39,163 nt of DNA from Phycisphaerae bacterium (GTDB taxonomy: Bacteria > Planctomycetota > Phycisphaerae > SM23-33): positions 74,110 to 113,272 of the forward strand of contig JAGXKT010000007.1 in NCBI GenBank assembly GCA_018335035.1, read 5' to 3'. The position numbers and the translations under genes are program-made. This document shows positions 17,575 to 25,819 of the stretch, piece by piece. Each line of letters opens with the position of its first letter. The first letter of the stretch is position 1. The notes beneath the pieces were generated by a model. The model had not been told where the DNA came from. It made no database searches and saw nothing but the letters and a program-made list of their open reading frames with translations.

Positions 17575-18777
17575 CTAGCGGACGGTCAGGAAGTACTCCA
17601 TCAGTTCGCAGCCGCGATCGATGTGCAGGTCCGCCGCGGCCGCTGTCTGCTCGCAGAACGAGCCCGACACGACCCGCTCGACGCGCTCGCCGGCGAGCAC
17701 GAACGGCACCGCATCCGACGTGTGCGTTCGGATGCTGCATGGGGTGGGGTGGTCCGGCAATACGAGCATGCGCCAGCCGGTGTTCTCGCCTCGCGACGCT
17801 TCGCGCCGCAGGCGCTCGCTGAGCGGGCCGACGATGTGCTGGTCGATCTGCTCGATGGCGCGGACCTTGTCGGCGGCGTTGGCGTTGTGCCCGGCCTCGT
17901 CCGGCGCCTCGACGTGCACGAAGACCAGGTCCACGTCTTCCAGTGCCTCGACGGCCGCAGCGCCCTTACCGGCGTAGTTCGTGTCCACGTAACCGGTGGC
18001 GCCTTCGACCTCGATCGTCCGCCAGCCGATCAGTCGGGCCAGTCCGCGAACCAGGTCGACCGCGGTGATGGCGGCGCCTTCGATGCCGTGACGCTCGGCG
18101 AAGGACGGCAGTTGCGGCATCGTGCCCTCGCCCCACAGCCAGATCCCCGTCGCGGGGTTCTCGCCCAAGTCGCGGCGGACGGTGTTGACCTCATGGTCGA
18201 CCAACAGATTCCGTCCGGCGTCGATGATGTCGCGCAGCGCATCCGAGCCCCTGCCCGACGGAAGATGGGCGTCGGCCTTGTCGCCGAGGATGTCGTGCGG
18301 CGGCGTGGTCGTCACGTCGCAGTCGACGGCGAAGGTCATCAGGTGTCGGTAGCTCACGCCGGGATAGAAGTGAACCGGCGCCTCGTCGAGCAGCGCATTG
18401 AGTTCGTCGATCAGCGCCGCGGCCTCACGCGTGGAGATGTGCCCGGCCGAATGATCGACCATGATCCCGTCAATGATCGTGACGAAGTTGCAGCGGAAGA
18501 CCCACTCGTCGTCGGCGATCTCCACCCCCTGCGCGGCGGCCTCCAGGGGGGCCCGCCCCGTATAGTACTGCGTCGGATCGTAGCCCAGAACCGACAGGAT
18601 CGCCACGTCCGACCCGCAGGGAAGCCCCTGGGGAACGTTGTGGACCGTGCCGCACTTGCCCGCCGCGGCGAGGGCGTCGATGTTGGGCTTGTTGGCGGCC
18701 TCCAGCGGTGTCCGCCCGTCCAGTTCGTCTATTGGCCGATCCGCCGCGCCGTCCGGTATGACGATGGCATACTTCAT
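17575..18777 (-). CDS. Archaeal-type phosphoglycerate mutase homologue, probable homoserine kinase
   Basis: A 400-residue alkaline-phosphatase-superfamily protein. MKYAIVIPDGAADRP carries the first metal Asp, GSDVAILSVLGYDP (55-68) the nucleophile Ser, and HVEAPDEAGHNAN, LPDHPTP and RTHTSDAVPF the remaining metal ligands. By sequence it is cofactor-independent phosphoglycerate mutase of archaeal type (ApgM). However, the TIGR02535 subgroup of this family is named a proposed homoserine kinase because it clusters with threonine genes, and here the gene overlaps homoserine dehydrogenase by ATGA. I therefore favour phosphorylation of homoserine to O-phosphohomoserine over a glycolytic role; this is inference from family and context. 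Convergent with the sulfatase across 82 bases. Confidence 0.88.
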   Translation of the reverse strand: MKYAIVIPDGAADRPIDELDGRTPLEAANKPNIDALAAAGKCGTVHNVPQGLPCGSDVAILSVLGYDPTQYYTGRAPLEAAAQGVEIADDEWVFRCNFVTIIDGIMVDHSAGHISTREAAALIDELNALLDEAPVHFYPGVSYRHLMTFAVDCDVTTTPPHDILGDKADAHLPSGRGSDALRDIIDAGRNLLVDHEVNTVRRDLGENPATGIWLWGEGTMPQLPSFAERHGIEGAAITAVDLVRGLARLIGWRTIEVEGATGYVDTNYAGKGAAAVEALEDVDLVFVHVEAPDEAGHNANAADKVRAIEQIDQHIVGPLSERLRREASRGENTGWRMLVLPDHPTPCSIRTHTSDAVPFVLAGERVERVVSGSFCEQTAAAADLHIDRGCELMEYFLTVR

Positions 18778-20117
18778 GGTGCCTCGGGGTGTTCGTCGAC
18801 GATGCCGATGCAGATGCTACCGGGCTCGATGACGTCCAGAGCGTCGATCTCCGCCAATGCCTTTCGGACCTTGCCTTCTTCGGCCTGATTGGTGGTGATG
18901 ATCACCGGCACGTGCGGCGCCGGCTCGGCGGCGTATTCGCTCTCACGCTGGAGGACGGAATAGATGCTGATGTCGCGGTTGCCCAGCACAGCTGCGATCT
19001 GTGCCAGCACGCCCGGGCGGTCCAGGGCGGTCACGCGCAGGTAGTAGCGCATTCGCGCCGCGTCCGGTGGCAGTTGGCGCGCCGCCGGCGAGCGGTCCGG
19101 CCAGATCGGAAGCTGCGCGAACGTCCGCGGCGCCGTGCCCATAGCCACGGCGGCCAGGTCCGCCACGATCGCCGAGGCCGTCGGCATGCCGCCGGCGCCC
19201 CGGCCGTAGTACATCGTGTGTCCCGTGGCATGCCCGTAAACGCTGACGGCGTTGAACGGTCCGGCGACCCACGCCAGCGGGTGTTCCTGCGTGATGAAGG
19301 CCGGGCGCACTTGAAGCGAGATGCCTTCGTCGTGCTGCTGCGCGATGGCCAGGAGCTTGACGACATAACCCAGCTCCCGCCCGTACACCACGTCGGTCAG
19401 CGAAAGCTCATCGATGCCGGTGACGGGGATGGCGTCGAAATCGACATTCCGGCCGAACGCCAGCGAGGCGAGAATCGCCAACTTATGGGCCGAGTCCGTC
19501 CCGGATACGTCCAGCGTCGGATCGGCCTCGGCCAGCCCGTCGCGCTGCGCCTCGGCCAGCGCATCGGCGTAGGACACGTCCTGCCACGTCATGGCCGTAA
19601 GGATGTGGTTGCACGTGCCGTTGACGATGCCGTACAGCGCCTCGATGCGATTGGCGATCAACCCGTCAGTCAGCGCGCGGACGATGGGGATGCCGCCGGC
19701 GCAACTCGCCTCGAAGGCGATGCAGACGCCGCGATCGCGCGCCAGGGCGTATAGTTCCGCACCATGGTGGGCGAGCAGGGCCTTGTTCGCCGTGACCACG
19801 TGCTTGCCGGCGCGGAGGGCCTGCTCGACGATCTTGCGTGCGACGGTGGTCCCGCCGACCAGTTCGACGACGGCGCCGACCTCCTCGTCTCCCAGCGCGG
19901 CGTCCAGGTTGTCGGTCAGCAGGGCCTCGTCCAGGCCGAGTTGCCGCGCATGCGCGAAGTCCACGTCCACGACGTGGCGCAACGCCAGCGCCGGAGCCAT
20001 GCGCCGCCCAAGCAGATCGGCGTCGCGCGTCAGCAGTGTCGCCGTCGCGCCGCCGATCGTGCCGCACCCGACCAGCGCCACGCCGAATCGCTCTTGGATG
20101 TCCGACTCATGTGCCAT
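18774..20117 (-). CDS. hom: Homoserine dehydrogenase with C-terminal ACT domain
   Basis: A 447-residue enzyme reducing aspartate semialdehyde to homoserine with NAD(P)H, the branch to threonine and methionine. The Rossmann motif GCGTIGG is at 17-23. The catalytic core includes VTANKALLA, FEASCAGGIPIVRAL, GIVNGTCNHILTAM and the catalytic-lysine region DVSGTDSAHKLAILASLAFG. Residues from about 360 form an ACT domain (LRVTALDRPGVLAQIAAVLG), the usual allosteric site for threonine feedback. Length is normal. The gene starts after AGAGGCC. A promoter is at 20156-20184, and a 7-bp GC hairpin (20130-20146) sits at the very 5' end of the predicted transcript. It overlaps the following gene by four bases. 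Confidence 0.96.
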   Translation of the reverse strand: MAHESDIQERFGVALVGCGTIGGATATLLTRDADLLGRRMAPALALRHVVDVDFAHARQLGLDEALLTDNLDAALGDEEVGAVVELVGGTTVARKIVEQALRAGKHVVTANKALLAHHGAELYALARDRGVCIAFEASCAGGIPIVRALTDGLIANRIEALYGIVNGTCNHILTAMTWQDVSYADALAEAQRDGLAEADPTLDVSGTDSAHKLAILASLAFGRNVDFDAIPVTGIDELSLTDVVYGRELGYVVKLLAIAQQHDEGISLQVRPAFITQEHPLAWVAGPFNAVSVYGHATGHTMYYGRGAGGMPTASAIVADLAAVAMGTAPRTFAQLPIWPDRSPAARQLPPDAARMRYYLRVTALDRPGVLAQIAAVLGNRDISIYSVLQRESEYAAEPAPHVPVIITTNQAEEGKVRKALAEIDALDVIEPGSICIGIVDEHPEAP

Positions 20118-20155
20118 GGTGGCCTCTATCGCCGCGGTTCGCGGCGGTGCGGCGA

Positions 20156-20184
20156 ATGGTACGTGCCGCGGGCGTCGGGATCAA
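20156..20184 (-). promoter_or_regulatory. Promoter of the homoserine operon
   Basis: Minus-strand TTGATC (20179-20184), a 17-base spacer and TACCAT (20156-20161). Predicted start about 20149. The transcript would begin almost directly with a CGCCGCG-GTT-CGCGGCG hairpin (20130-20146). Confidence 0.5.
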
Positions 20185-20196
20185 CCCGTCGTGACG

Positions 20197-20850
20197 TCAC
20201 TGCTCCATTTCGGCGGGGCGGACGCGATGCTTGTAGAACAGCTTGGCGATCCGGTCGGCCATGCGATGGGACAGGTTTTGCGCCAATTGGGCGCCGTAGT
20301 CCTGGTCTGTACTGTGGCTCATCGGCAGCTCCACCGGCTCGACGAGGTAGCCCTCGGGATCGTTTCCGGGCCCCAGGCGGCGGCCGGTCTCGACGTCGTG
20401 CACGTCAACGACGGCGGCGAGCTTGCCCTTCCAGACGCCTTTGACGTCGGTGTCCTTCAGCGAGAACTCGGTGATCCGCACGGTGCACACCAAATCGGCG
20501 CCGGCGTCGCGGGCGATGTCCACCGTGCGGCGCGTGGAGAAATCCGGCGCCGCGGCAGAGAGGTTCAGAAGCTTCCGGTAGCTGACCGTCTCGGCGGCGA
20601 CGTCTTGGGTCTCGAGTTGCTCGTTCAGGGCTTCGGTGAGCGTGCGGGTGACCGGGTGGCTGCCGGTCAGTCCGGCATCCTCGACAAACACGCAGATGCG
20701 CTGATCCGCCGGAAGCGTGCAGACGGCGTCGACGGATTGCGGGGGGTTGACCACATGGTAGCATATCCCCAGAAGCTCGCCGCAGGCGCCAACGCTGCAG
20801 GCCAAAGCCGCCAGAAGCACGACCGGTATGAGTCTGCGGATGCGGTTCAC
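20197..20850 (-). CDS. Putative lipoprotein, CsgG/TolB-N-like fold, downstream paralogue
   Basis: A 217-residue protein. The N-terminus has two arginines, a hydrophobic run and VGAC, a plausible lipobox with Cys23. The body has the pattern of CsgG/GNA1162-like domains: a beta strand RICVFVEDAG, a helix TRTLTEALNEQLE, then GADLVCTVRITEFSL and KGKLAAVVDVHDVETG. The C-terminus contains IAKLFYKHR. The gene begins with GTG at 20850, strongly fixed by AGGAGGT six bases upstream, and it overlaps the preceding gene as GTGA. The paralogous upstream protein shares the same order of motifs and the FYKHR ending. Likely periplasmic face of the outer membrane; function unknown. Confidence 0.8.
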   Translation of the reverse strand: MNRIRRLIPVVLLAALACSVGACGELLGICYHVVNPPQSVDAVCTLPADQRICVFVEDAGLTGSHPVTRTLTEALNEQLETQDVAAETVSYRKLLNLSAAAPDFSTRRTVDIARDAGADLVCTVRITEFSLKDTDVKGVWKGKLAAVVDVHDVETGRRLGPGNDPEGYLVEPVELPMSHSTDQDYGAQLAQNLSHRMADRIAKLFYKHRVRPAEMEQ

Positions 20851-21491
20851 GGTTCGACCTCCTCGCGGTGTTTGTAGAAGTTCTTCACGAGCTTGGCGAC
20901 GAACCGCTGTTCGGTTCGGTCGCGGATGCGGATGAGACTGCCCTCGGGGTTGCCCATGGCGGCGTCCTCGGGGTAGCGGGTCGCGACGCGGTCGGTCTGC
21001 CAGATGCGTGCGGCCCGCTCGGGAACGCCGCCCTCGTACACGCTCGCTTCGGCGGTAATCCGTCCGCGGTACAGCGTCGTGCTGCCGGGTTCGCGCATCG
21101 CGTACTCGGTGACGGCGACGAACAGGACGTAATCGGCGTCGAAGCGCTCGGCCAGCGCGGTCTTGTCCTCGGCGTCCCAATACGGGTTCTCGCGTTGATA
21201 GGCGAGGACCGCCTGCGGGTCGACGGTCTCGACGTCGTCGACCTTGTCGTCCAGCTCGGCCGTCACACGCTGGGCCAGGCGCGACCGCGCGCGGGGGTAC
21301 TCGTACTGCGTGTGGATGTCCGTGAAGACGACGACGGCGACGCGTTGGCCTTTAAGATCGGCAAAGGCGGCGTCCACCGATCGCGTTCGGCTGCCGGGGG
21401 CGAACAGGTACGCCAGGTAGCGCACGGCTCGGCAGCCGCCCGTCAATGGCAGCGCCGCCACCAGCAGCCACAGAACGGTCTTCTTGAGCAT
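20847..21491 (-). CDS. Putative lipoprotein, CsgG/TolB-N-like fold, upstream paralogue
   Basis: A 214-residue protein with a lipoprotein-type signal (LLVAALPLTGGC). RVAVVVFTDIHTQYE is the first beta strand, then a helix with RSRLAQRVTAELDD, FDADYVLFVAVTEYAMREP, a Tyr/Arg strand LYRGRITAEASVY, and LVKNFYKHREEVEP at the end. It shares this layout with the downstream lipoprotein, so the two arose by tandem duplication. Members of such families act as accessory lipoproteins in export or envelope complexes, but no specific partner is identifiable. The start at 21491 follows GAGGA. It probably belongs to one transcript with the DUF2752 gene, 28 bases upstream. Confidence 0.8.
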   Translation of the reverse strand: MLKKTVLWLLVAALPLTGGCRAVRYLAYLFAPGSRTRSVDAAFADLKGQRVAVVVFTDIHTQYEYPRARSRLAQRVTAELDDKVDDVETVDPQAVLAYQRENPYWDAEDKTALAERFDADYVLFVAVTEYAMREPGSTTLYRGRITAEASVYEGGVPERAARIWQTDRVATRYPEDAAMGNPEGSLIRIRDRTEQRFVAKLVKNFYKHREEVEP

Positions 21492-21519
21492 TGTTGCAGG
21501 TCCTCGTTCGGTCATAGTG

Positions 21520-22005
21520 CTAATGCGCGGGTAGAGATCCATCCAGCCATCCGGTCAGGAGTACGATGCCCCAACCGGCCATCAGCCCGATCAGGCCCGC
21601 CACCAGCCACCACAGCCCCGGTCGCAGGCGATGAAGCAGGCTTCGGTCGCTGCCCAGTTCCAGCCCGCCGACGATTCCCAGCGTGGCGAGCCCGGCCGCC
21701 AGGGCATAGCCGAACGGCTGGGCGTGCCAGGCCAGGCGCCATTGTCCGTGCATCACGGCCGACAGCGACGTCGTCAGTCCGCAACTTGGACAGGGCAAAC
21801 CCGTCCGCACGCGAAACGCACACGCGGGCATGCCCAACTGCTCATGCGTGCCGTAGCCGCCACGCGAGGGCACCAGCAAGGCGGCGATCACAAGCACGCC
21901 CGCGCAGAGCAGCAGCACGGCAACGCCCCGCAATCGGTAGTATCCCCGGGGCGCTTCGCTGCGCAACGGCGGCACGGCGGCGGGATCGGCGGTTTCGGGA
22001 TGCAT
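21520..22005 (-). CDS. DUF2752 family membrane protein
   Basis: A 161-residue integral membrane protein. The family signature is CPSCGLTTS with the preceding ACAFRVRTGLP, between transmembrane segments at about 28-46, 98-116 and 130-152. The motif and the MHGQWRLAWHAQPFG stretch after it are diagnostic for DUF2752. Function is unknown; the paired cysteines could be redox-active or bind metal. It leads a probable three-gene unit with the two lipoproteins, with a promoter TTGACC/TACGAT at 22031-22060. Confidence 0.9.
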   Translation of the reverse strand: MHPETADPAAVPPLRSEAPRGYYRLRGVAVLLLCAGVLVIAALLVPSRGGYGTHEQLGMPACAFRVRTGLPCPSCGLTTSLSAVMHGQWRLAWHAQPFGYALAAGLATLGIVGGLELGSDRSLLHRLRPGLWWLVAGLIGLMAGWGIVLLTGWLDGSLPAH

Positions 22006-22030
22006 CGGTGAGGTCGCTATCGCGAGCTCT

Positions 22031-22060
22031 ATCGTATGCGGCGACCCCTGCCGGGGTCAA
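22031..22060 (-). promoter_or_regulatory. Promoter of the DUF2752-lipoprotein unit
   Basis: Minus-strand TTGACC (22055-22060), an 18-base spacer and TACGAT (22031-22036). The leader would be about 20 nt. Confidence 0.55.
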
Positions 22061-22080
22061 CGACGCTTCGAGCCGGTTCT

Positions 22081-24813
22081 CTACTGCAACTGCCACCGGC
22101 GGCGCAGCAGCCACTCGCCGGTCATCAGCGCGACGAACGCCACGAACAACACCGCCAGCGCTGGCCCGCCGTAAGCGCCGGGTATGGTGACAGTTAACGC
22201 CGCGCCGCCGGGGCGCAACGCCGCGGGAATCGCGATGCTCTCGACGAACTCGGACAGGCGGTCTTCGCGGCCGGTCGGACCGCCGTGAAGCCGCACCGCT
22301 CGCCCGCGGCGGCCGTCGGGGCCGTGGGTCTGGGCCGCCAGGCGCCCCAGAAGCTCGTGGCGGGCGGCGAGATGCTCCGGACGCGTTTCGGCGTCCGCGT
22401 CACCGTCGGTCGCGGCCGGAACGCGCAGCGGCAACTCGTCGGCGGCTAGCTTGCTTCCGTCCGGTCCCCGCGCAATCACGCGCACCCGGTACGCGCCCGG
22501 CGGCGGGGCAGTGAAGCGCCCGCGGTGATGCGAGGGATCGTCGGCGATGCCCATCGGCGGCGCCGCCGCGGGCGGCGCATCCGGCGGCGCGCCGGTCGCG
22601 ACGACGACGCAACGCACGTCGGAAACGCGCGGCGCGTTCTCGGAGCTCTGACAAAAGGCATGTATGCGGACCGGCTCGCCCGTGCGAAAGACCGTCCGTG
22701 ACGGCTCCAGTGCCGCCAGCGCCGCGACGCCGGCCTGATGGCGCTTGGCTTCCGCCGCGGCCAGCCAGCGGACGAGCTGCCCCCAGAAGCGGGCGTGGGG
22801 GCCCTCGGCGGCGTACGCGCGGAGGCGCAAATGCCACAGCCACGTCGTGTCGGCGGTGAACGCGGCGCTGCGCCCCACGCCGTAGGGCTGCACGGCGAGG
22901 ATGACCAGCGGGCGGCCGTCGGCGCCGCGGTGCGTGGGGTGTACGGCCAGCACGTCAGCGCCGTCCTTGGCGCCGGCGACGGGCACGCACCCGCGCAGCT
23001 CGGGCAGCCGCACGTCGCCGGGCGGCGCGTCGCCGTCGGGGGGAATGAAGTACCCCGTGATGCCGTCGAAGATCGGATGCTCCCGGCCGAGGGGCGTCAA
23101 CGCGGGGACGAATCGCGAGGTCTCCTTCGACTGGTTTCGCGGCCCGCAGAGCACCGGCAGGGCCCGTTCGAGATCCGTGCCGCCGTAGCCGCCCCGACCG
23201 AAGCTCGCCTGTCCGCCGATCATCAGCAGTCCGCCGCCATCGTTGACGAAGGCGCGGATTCGGGCGAGCTGATCGTCATTGAAGAAGGTCCGGTCCACAT
23301 TGCCGAGGATCAGCACATCGAACCGTTCGAAATCGCCGGCGGTACGGGGCAGGCCGGCCAAGTCCGCCGTGCGCGGCATCGCCCAGAAGCGATTGTCCGC
23401 CACGCGGATGAGCGAGGTCAGCCGCACGTTCGGGTCCGTCATCAGCGTCCGTTTGAGGAACTTGCATTCCGGGCGCATCGCGCCGGCGATCTGCAGCACA
23501 CGAATCCGCGGGCGCACCACGAGGGCATGGATCTCGGCGGCGTCTCGGCCCGCATCGGAACTCACCGCCATGCGCGTCTCGATGCGCAGCGCGCGGATAT
23601 CGGCGAGCGTCACGCCGTCGTCGTCAGCCGGCTGAGCCGTCCACTTGAGCTCCACGTCCGTTTCCTCGCGATCGCGCGCGATGCGGACGAACTGCGAATC
23701 CGCGGGCGCCGCGTCGTCGCCGACGAACAGGCGGACCTCGACGGCGGCGCCGGCCAGTCCCGTCAGCGCCAGGCGAACCTTGACGGCCGCGACGTGGTCT
23801 TGGGCCACGATGCGGGGTTCGACGACGGCGCCGGCGATCCGGACGGCGCGGCCGCGCGGCGGCGCGGGGCGTTTGGTGCCGACACCGGCCGCATAGAGCG
23901 GCACGCCCAGCCGCCGGCCTGCCTCGAACAGTCCGGCCGTCGCGTCGACGCCGGGCCGCTCGATGCCGTCGGACAGCAGCATCACGCCGGCGAGGGCGTC
24001 ATCCGCGTGCTCGCGCGCCACGGTTCGCAGCGCCTCAGCGAGGCGCGTATCGTCGGCGTCGGGCGCGTCAGGGGTCACCGTGGTGAGGGCGTCGAGTGTA
24101 TCGGCCGGCGCCGCCTCCTCGGCGACGTGATACCATGCCGGTGCGAAGCGCCGCTCGATGGCGTCGGTCGCGACGCGAAGTTGATCGACCGCCCACGCGT
24201 GACGCGTCCGTTCGCTGCCGCCTGCGCCGGCGGGGCCGGGCACGTCCTTGCGACCCATCGAGCCGGAGCGGTCCAGAATGACGGCCAGCAGGGGCTTGGC
24301 CTGCGTCTCGCTCGGCGTGGTGCGCCGGCGGACGGCGGGGCGAAACAGGACGGTCAGCACGGCGGCGATCGCCGCGCATCGCAGAATCATCAACGTTGAG
24401 ATGCGCCGCGGTCCCAGCCGGGCGTAGACGATGGCGTAGAATAACCCCACCGCCAGGGCGATCTCGGCGGCCAGCCCGACCAGCAGCAGCGCCGCGACCG
24501 GATCGCCGTCCAGCCAGCCGATGGCGACCGCGGCGGCGGCGCCCGCCAGCGCCAGCAACCCGGCCGCCAATGCCGACAGCTTGCCGCGCCCCCAGTCGCC
24601 GGCGCGGAAGCCGACGACGGCATCGACTGCCAGCGCTATGGCCGCAACGGGCGCGCCCAGCCCCCCGGCCAGGCACAGCAGCCCATAACGCCGCCGCCGA
24701 CGGACAAGCTGGACCACGCCCCAGCCGATCAGCACGAGGGCGATTCCGCCGAGCAGAACGCTCAGCAGAGCGACGTTGCGGCTGCCGGTGAAGATGAGCG
24801 TGGTGGTGGTCAT
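22081..24813 (-). CDS. Multi-pass membrane protein with VWA and glutamine-amidotransferase-like domains
   Basis: A 910-residue protein. Several transmembrane helices fill residues 14-160 and one more lies at the C-terminus (about 885-903). A von Willebrand A domain begins at 174: LLAVILDRSGSMG holds the MIDAS Asp181-Ser183-Ser185, with the later VMLLSDGIERPG strand. After a beta region there is a class I amidotransferase-like domain (VLILGNVDRTFFNDDQLARI and GGGLLMIGGQASFGRGGYGG) of the PF07090 kind, in which the catalytic Cys is absent. Such proteins are common in planctomycetes and Verrucomicrobia, usually beside MoxR/Bat genes; here it stands alone. Likely an envelope adhesion or assembly factor. 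Start is the ATG opening the membrane part. Confidence 0.88.
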   Translation of the reverse strand: MTTTTLIFTGSRNVALLSVLLGGIALVLIGWGVVQLVRRRRRYGLLCLAGGLGAPVAAIALAVDAVVGFRAGDWGRGKLSALAAGLLALAGAAAAVAIGWLDGDPVAALLLVGLAAEIALAVGLFYAIVYARLGPRRISTLMILRCAAIAAVLTVLFRPAVRRRTTPSETQAKPLLAVILDRSGSMGRKDVPGPAGAGGSERTRHAWAVDQLRVATDAIERRFAPAWYHVAEEAAPADTLDALTTVTPDAPDADDTRLAEALRTVAREHADDALAGVMLLSDGIERPGVDATAGLFEAGRRLGVPLYAAGVGTKRPAPPRGRAVRIAGAVVEPRIVAQDHVAAVKVRLALTGLAGAAVEVRLFVGDDAAPADSQFVRIARDREETDVELKWTAQPADDDGVTLADIRALRIETRMAVSSDAGRDAAEIHALVVRPRIRVLQIAGAMRPECKFLKRTLMTDPNVRLTSLIRVADNRFWAMPRTADLAGLPRTAGDFERFDVLILGNVDRTFFNDDQLARIRAFVNDGGGLLMIGGQASFGRGGYGGTDLERALPVLCGPRNQSKETSRFVPALTPLGREHPIFDGITGYFIPPDGDAPPGDVRLPELRGCVPVAGAKDGADVLAVHPTHRGADGRPLVILAVQPYGVGRSAAFTADTTWLWHLRLRAYAAEGPHARFWGQLVRWLAAAEAKRHQAGVAALAALEPSRTVFRTGEPVRIHAFCQSSENAPRVSDVRCVVVATGAPPDAPPAAAPPMGIADDPSHHRGRFTAPPPGAYRVRVIARGPDGSKLAADELPLRVPAATDGDADAETRPEHLAARHELLGRLAAQTHGPDGRRGRAVRLHGGPTGREDRLSEFVESIAIPAALRPGGAALTVTIPGAYGGPALAVLFVAFVALMTGEWLLRRRWQLQ

Positions 24814-24858
24814 GACGAATCACGCGCGCATTCGCCGCCGCGGCACGGCGACGGAGTG

Positions 24859-24887
24859 ACTGTACGCCTGCGGATGGTGCGACACAA
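24859..24887 (-). promoter_or_regulatory. Promoter of the VWA membrane protein gene
   Basis: Minus-strand TTGTGT (24882-24887), a 17-base spacer and TACAGT (24859-24864). It lies in the divergent spacer shared with the CPBP gene. Confidence 0.5.
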
Positions 24888-24909
24888 GCGCATCGCCGCG
24901 GCTTGGGCG

Positions 24910-24938
24910 TTGTTCCCGACGTGTCCGGCGGGCATAAT
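24910..24938 (+). promoter_or_regulatory. Promoter giving a leaderless CPBP protease mRNA
   Basis: TTGTTC (24910-24915), a 17-base spacer and CATAAT (24933-24938). Only six bases separate the -10 box from the ATG at 24945, so transcription should start at or next to the start codon. No Shine-Dalgarno is present. Confidence 0.6.
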
Positions 24939-24944
24939 ACGCGT

Positions 24945-25679
24945 ATGACACGACGCGACCGCTGGTTACGTGGCCGCAGTGAGACGTATGCCCGGCAGAC
25001 GCTCCGGCCGGTGCATTCGCTGCTGTTCGTGTTGCCGATGCTGGCATTCTTTCACGTCGGCACGTTTTCCGGCGGGTCAGATCTGCTGGCGCTGTATCAC
25101 CTGCGCCGACTTCTGGGGTACTTCAACGCCACACTGGCGCTGTTGCCGCCGGCGCTGATCGTCGTCGTGCTGCTGGCGCAGCAGACACTGCATCATGACG
25201 GTTTCCGCGTCCGTCCACGCGTGTTGGCGGGCATGTGCGGCGAAGCGGTCGGCTGGGTACTGCCCCTGATCGCGCTGGGGCACATTACCGGACGACTGTG
25301 GCTGCACCAGGCCGGCGGCGCGGACGCCTCGGCAGGACTGCTTCAGGAACTCTGCGTCGCCGTCGGCGCCGGCGCCTATGAGGAATTCGTCTTTCGCATG
25401 GCGTTGATCGGGCTGTTGATGTTGCTTCTCGTGGACGTGTTTGAACTCAACGCCGACGGGGTCGCGCTGGCGTCCGTGCTCGTGACGGCCGCGGCGTTCA
25501 GCGCCTATCATCTCTCCCCGGCCGTCTGGAGCGGCGCCGACGCCGTCGCCTGGGACGACTTCCTCTTTCGCTGGATCGCGGGCGTCTACCTGGGTGTGCT
25601 GTTCCTCTATCGCGGGTACGGCATCGCGGCCGGCGCCCACGCGGTCTACAACCTCTACACCGTGGCGTACCATTACTGA
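24945..25679 (+). CDS. CPBP family intramembrane metalloprotease
   Basis: A 244-residue polytopic membrane protein of the CAAX protease/bacteriocin-processing (Rce1-like) family. All three active-site motifs are present: EEFVFR (Glu146, Glu147, Arg151), FSAYH (Phe185, His189) and HAVYN (His232, Asn236). Around six hydrophobic segments flank them. The family cleaves near membrane-embedded C-terminal residues or processes secreted peptides; substrate here is unknown and no bacteriocin gene is adjacent. The ATG at 24945 is fixed by the promoter, whose -10 box overlaps the in-frame sequence just upstream. Confidence 0.9.
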   Translation: MTRRDRWLRGRSETYARQTLRPVHSLLFVLPMLAFFHVGTFSGGSDLLALYHLRRLLGYFNATLALLPPALIVVVLLAQQTLHHDGFRVRPRVLAGMCGEAVGWVLPLIALGHITGRLWLHQAGGADASAGLLQELCVAVGAGAYEEFVFRMALIGLLMLLLVDVFELNADGVALASVLVTAAAFSAYHLSPAVWSGADAVAWDDFLFRWIAGVYLGVLFLYRGYGIAAGAHAVYNLYTVAYHY

Positions 25680-25699
25680 AGTCGGCGGTCGGAGTGCGG
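25680..25699. repeat. Short TCGG-type repeat abutting a stop codon
   Basis: AGTCGGCGGTCGGAGTGCGG follows the CPBP stop codon directly. Its 12-base core GGTCGGAGTGCG (25687-25698) recurs in the array after the dapL stop codon (complement of 37871-37886 region). It is a minimal version of the array that brackets the four-helix-bundle gene. Confidence 0.4.
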
Positions 25700-25819
25700 C
25701 CTTTGGCGTGTGGGGCCGACGCGGCATGGGGCGGGCACGTCGAAGATCGCGTGTGACCGCGGTCGTACGGGCCCACGCGGCTCCGGTGAGCGCTGGTTGC
25801 TGAAAGCTCAGAGCTTCTG

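Noticed and set aside
22738-24399. 553-codon open frame on the plus strand
   Set aside because: It is antisense to the VWA membrane protein, shows His/Arg/Gly-biased composition and has no recognisable domain.
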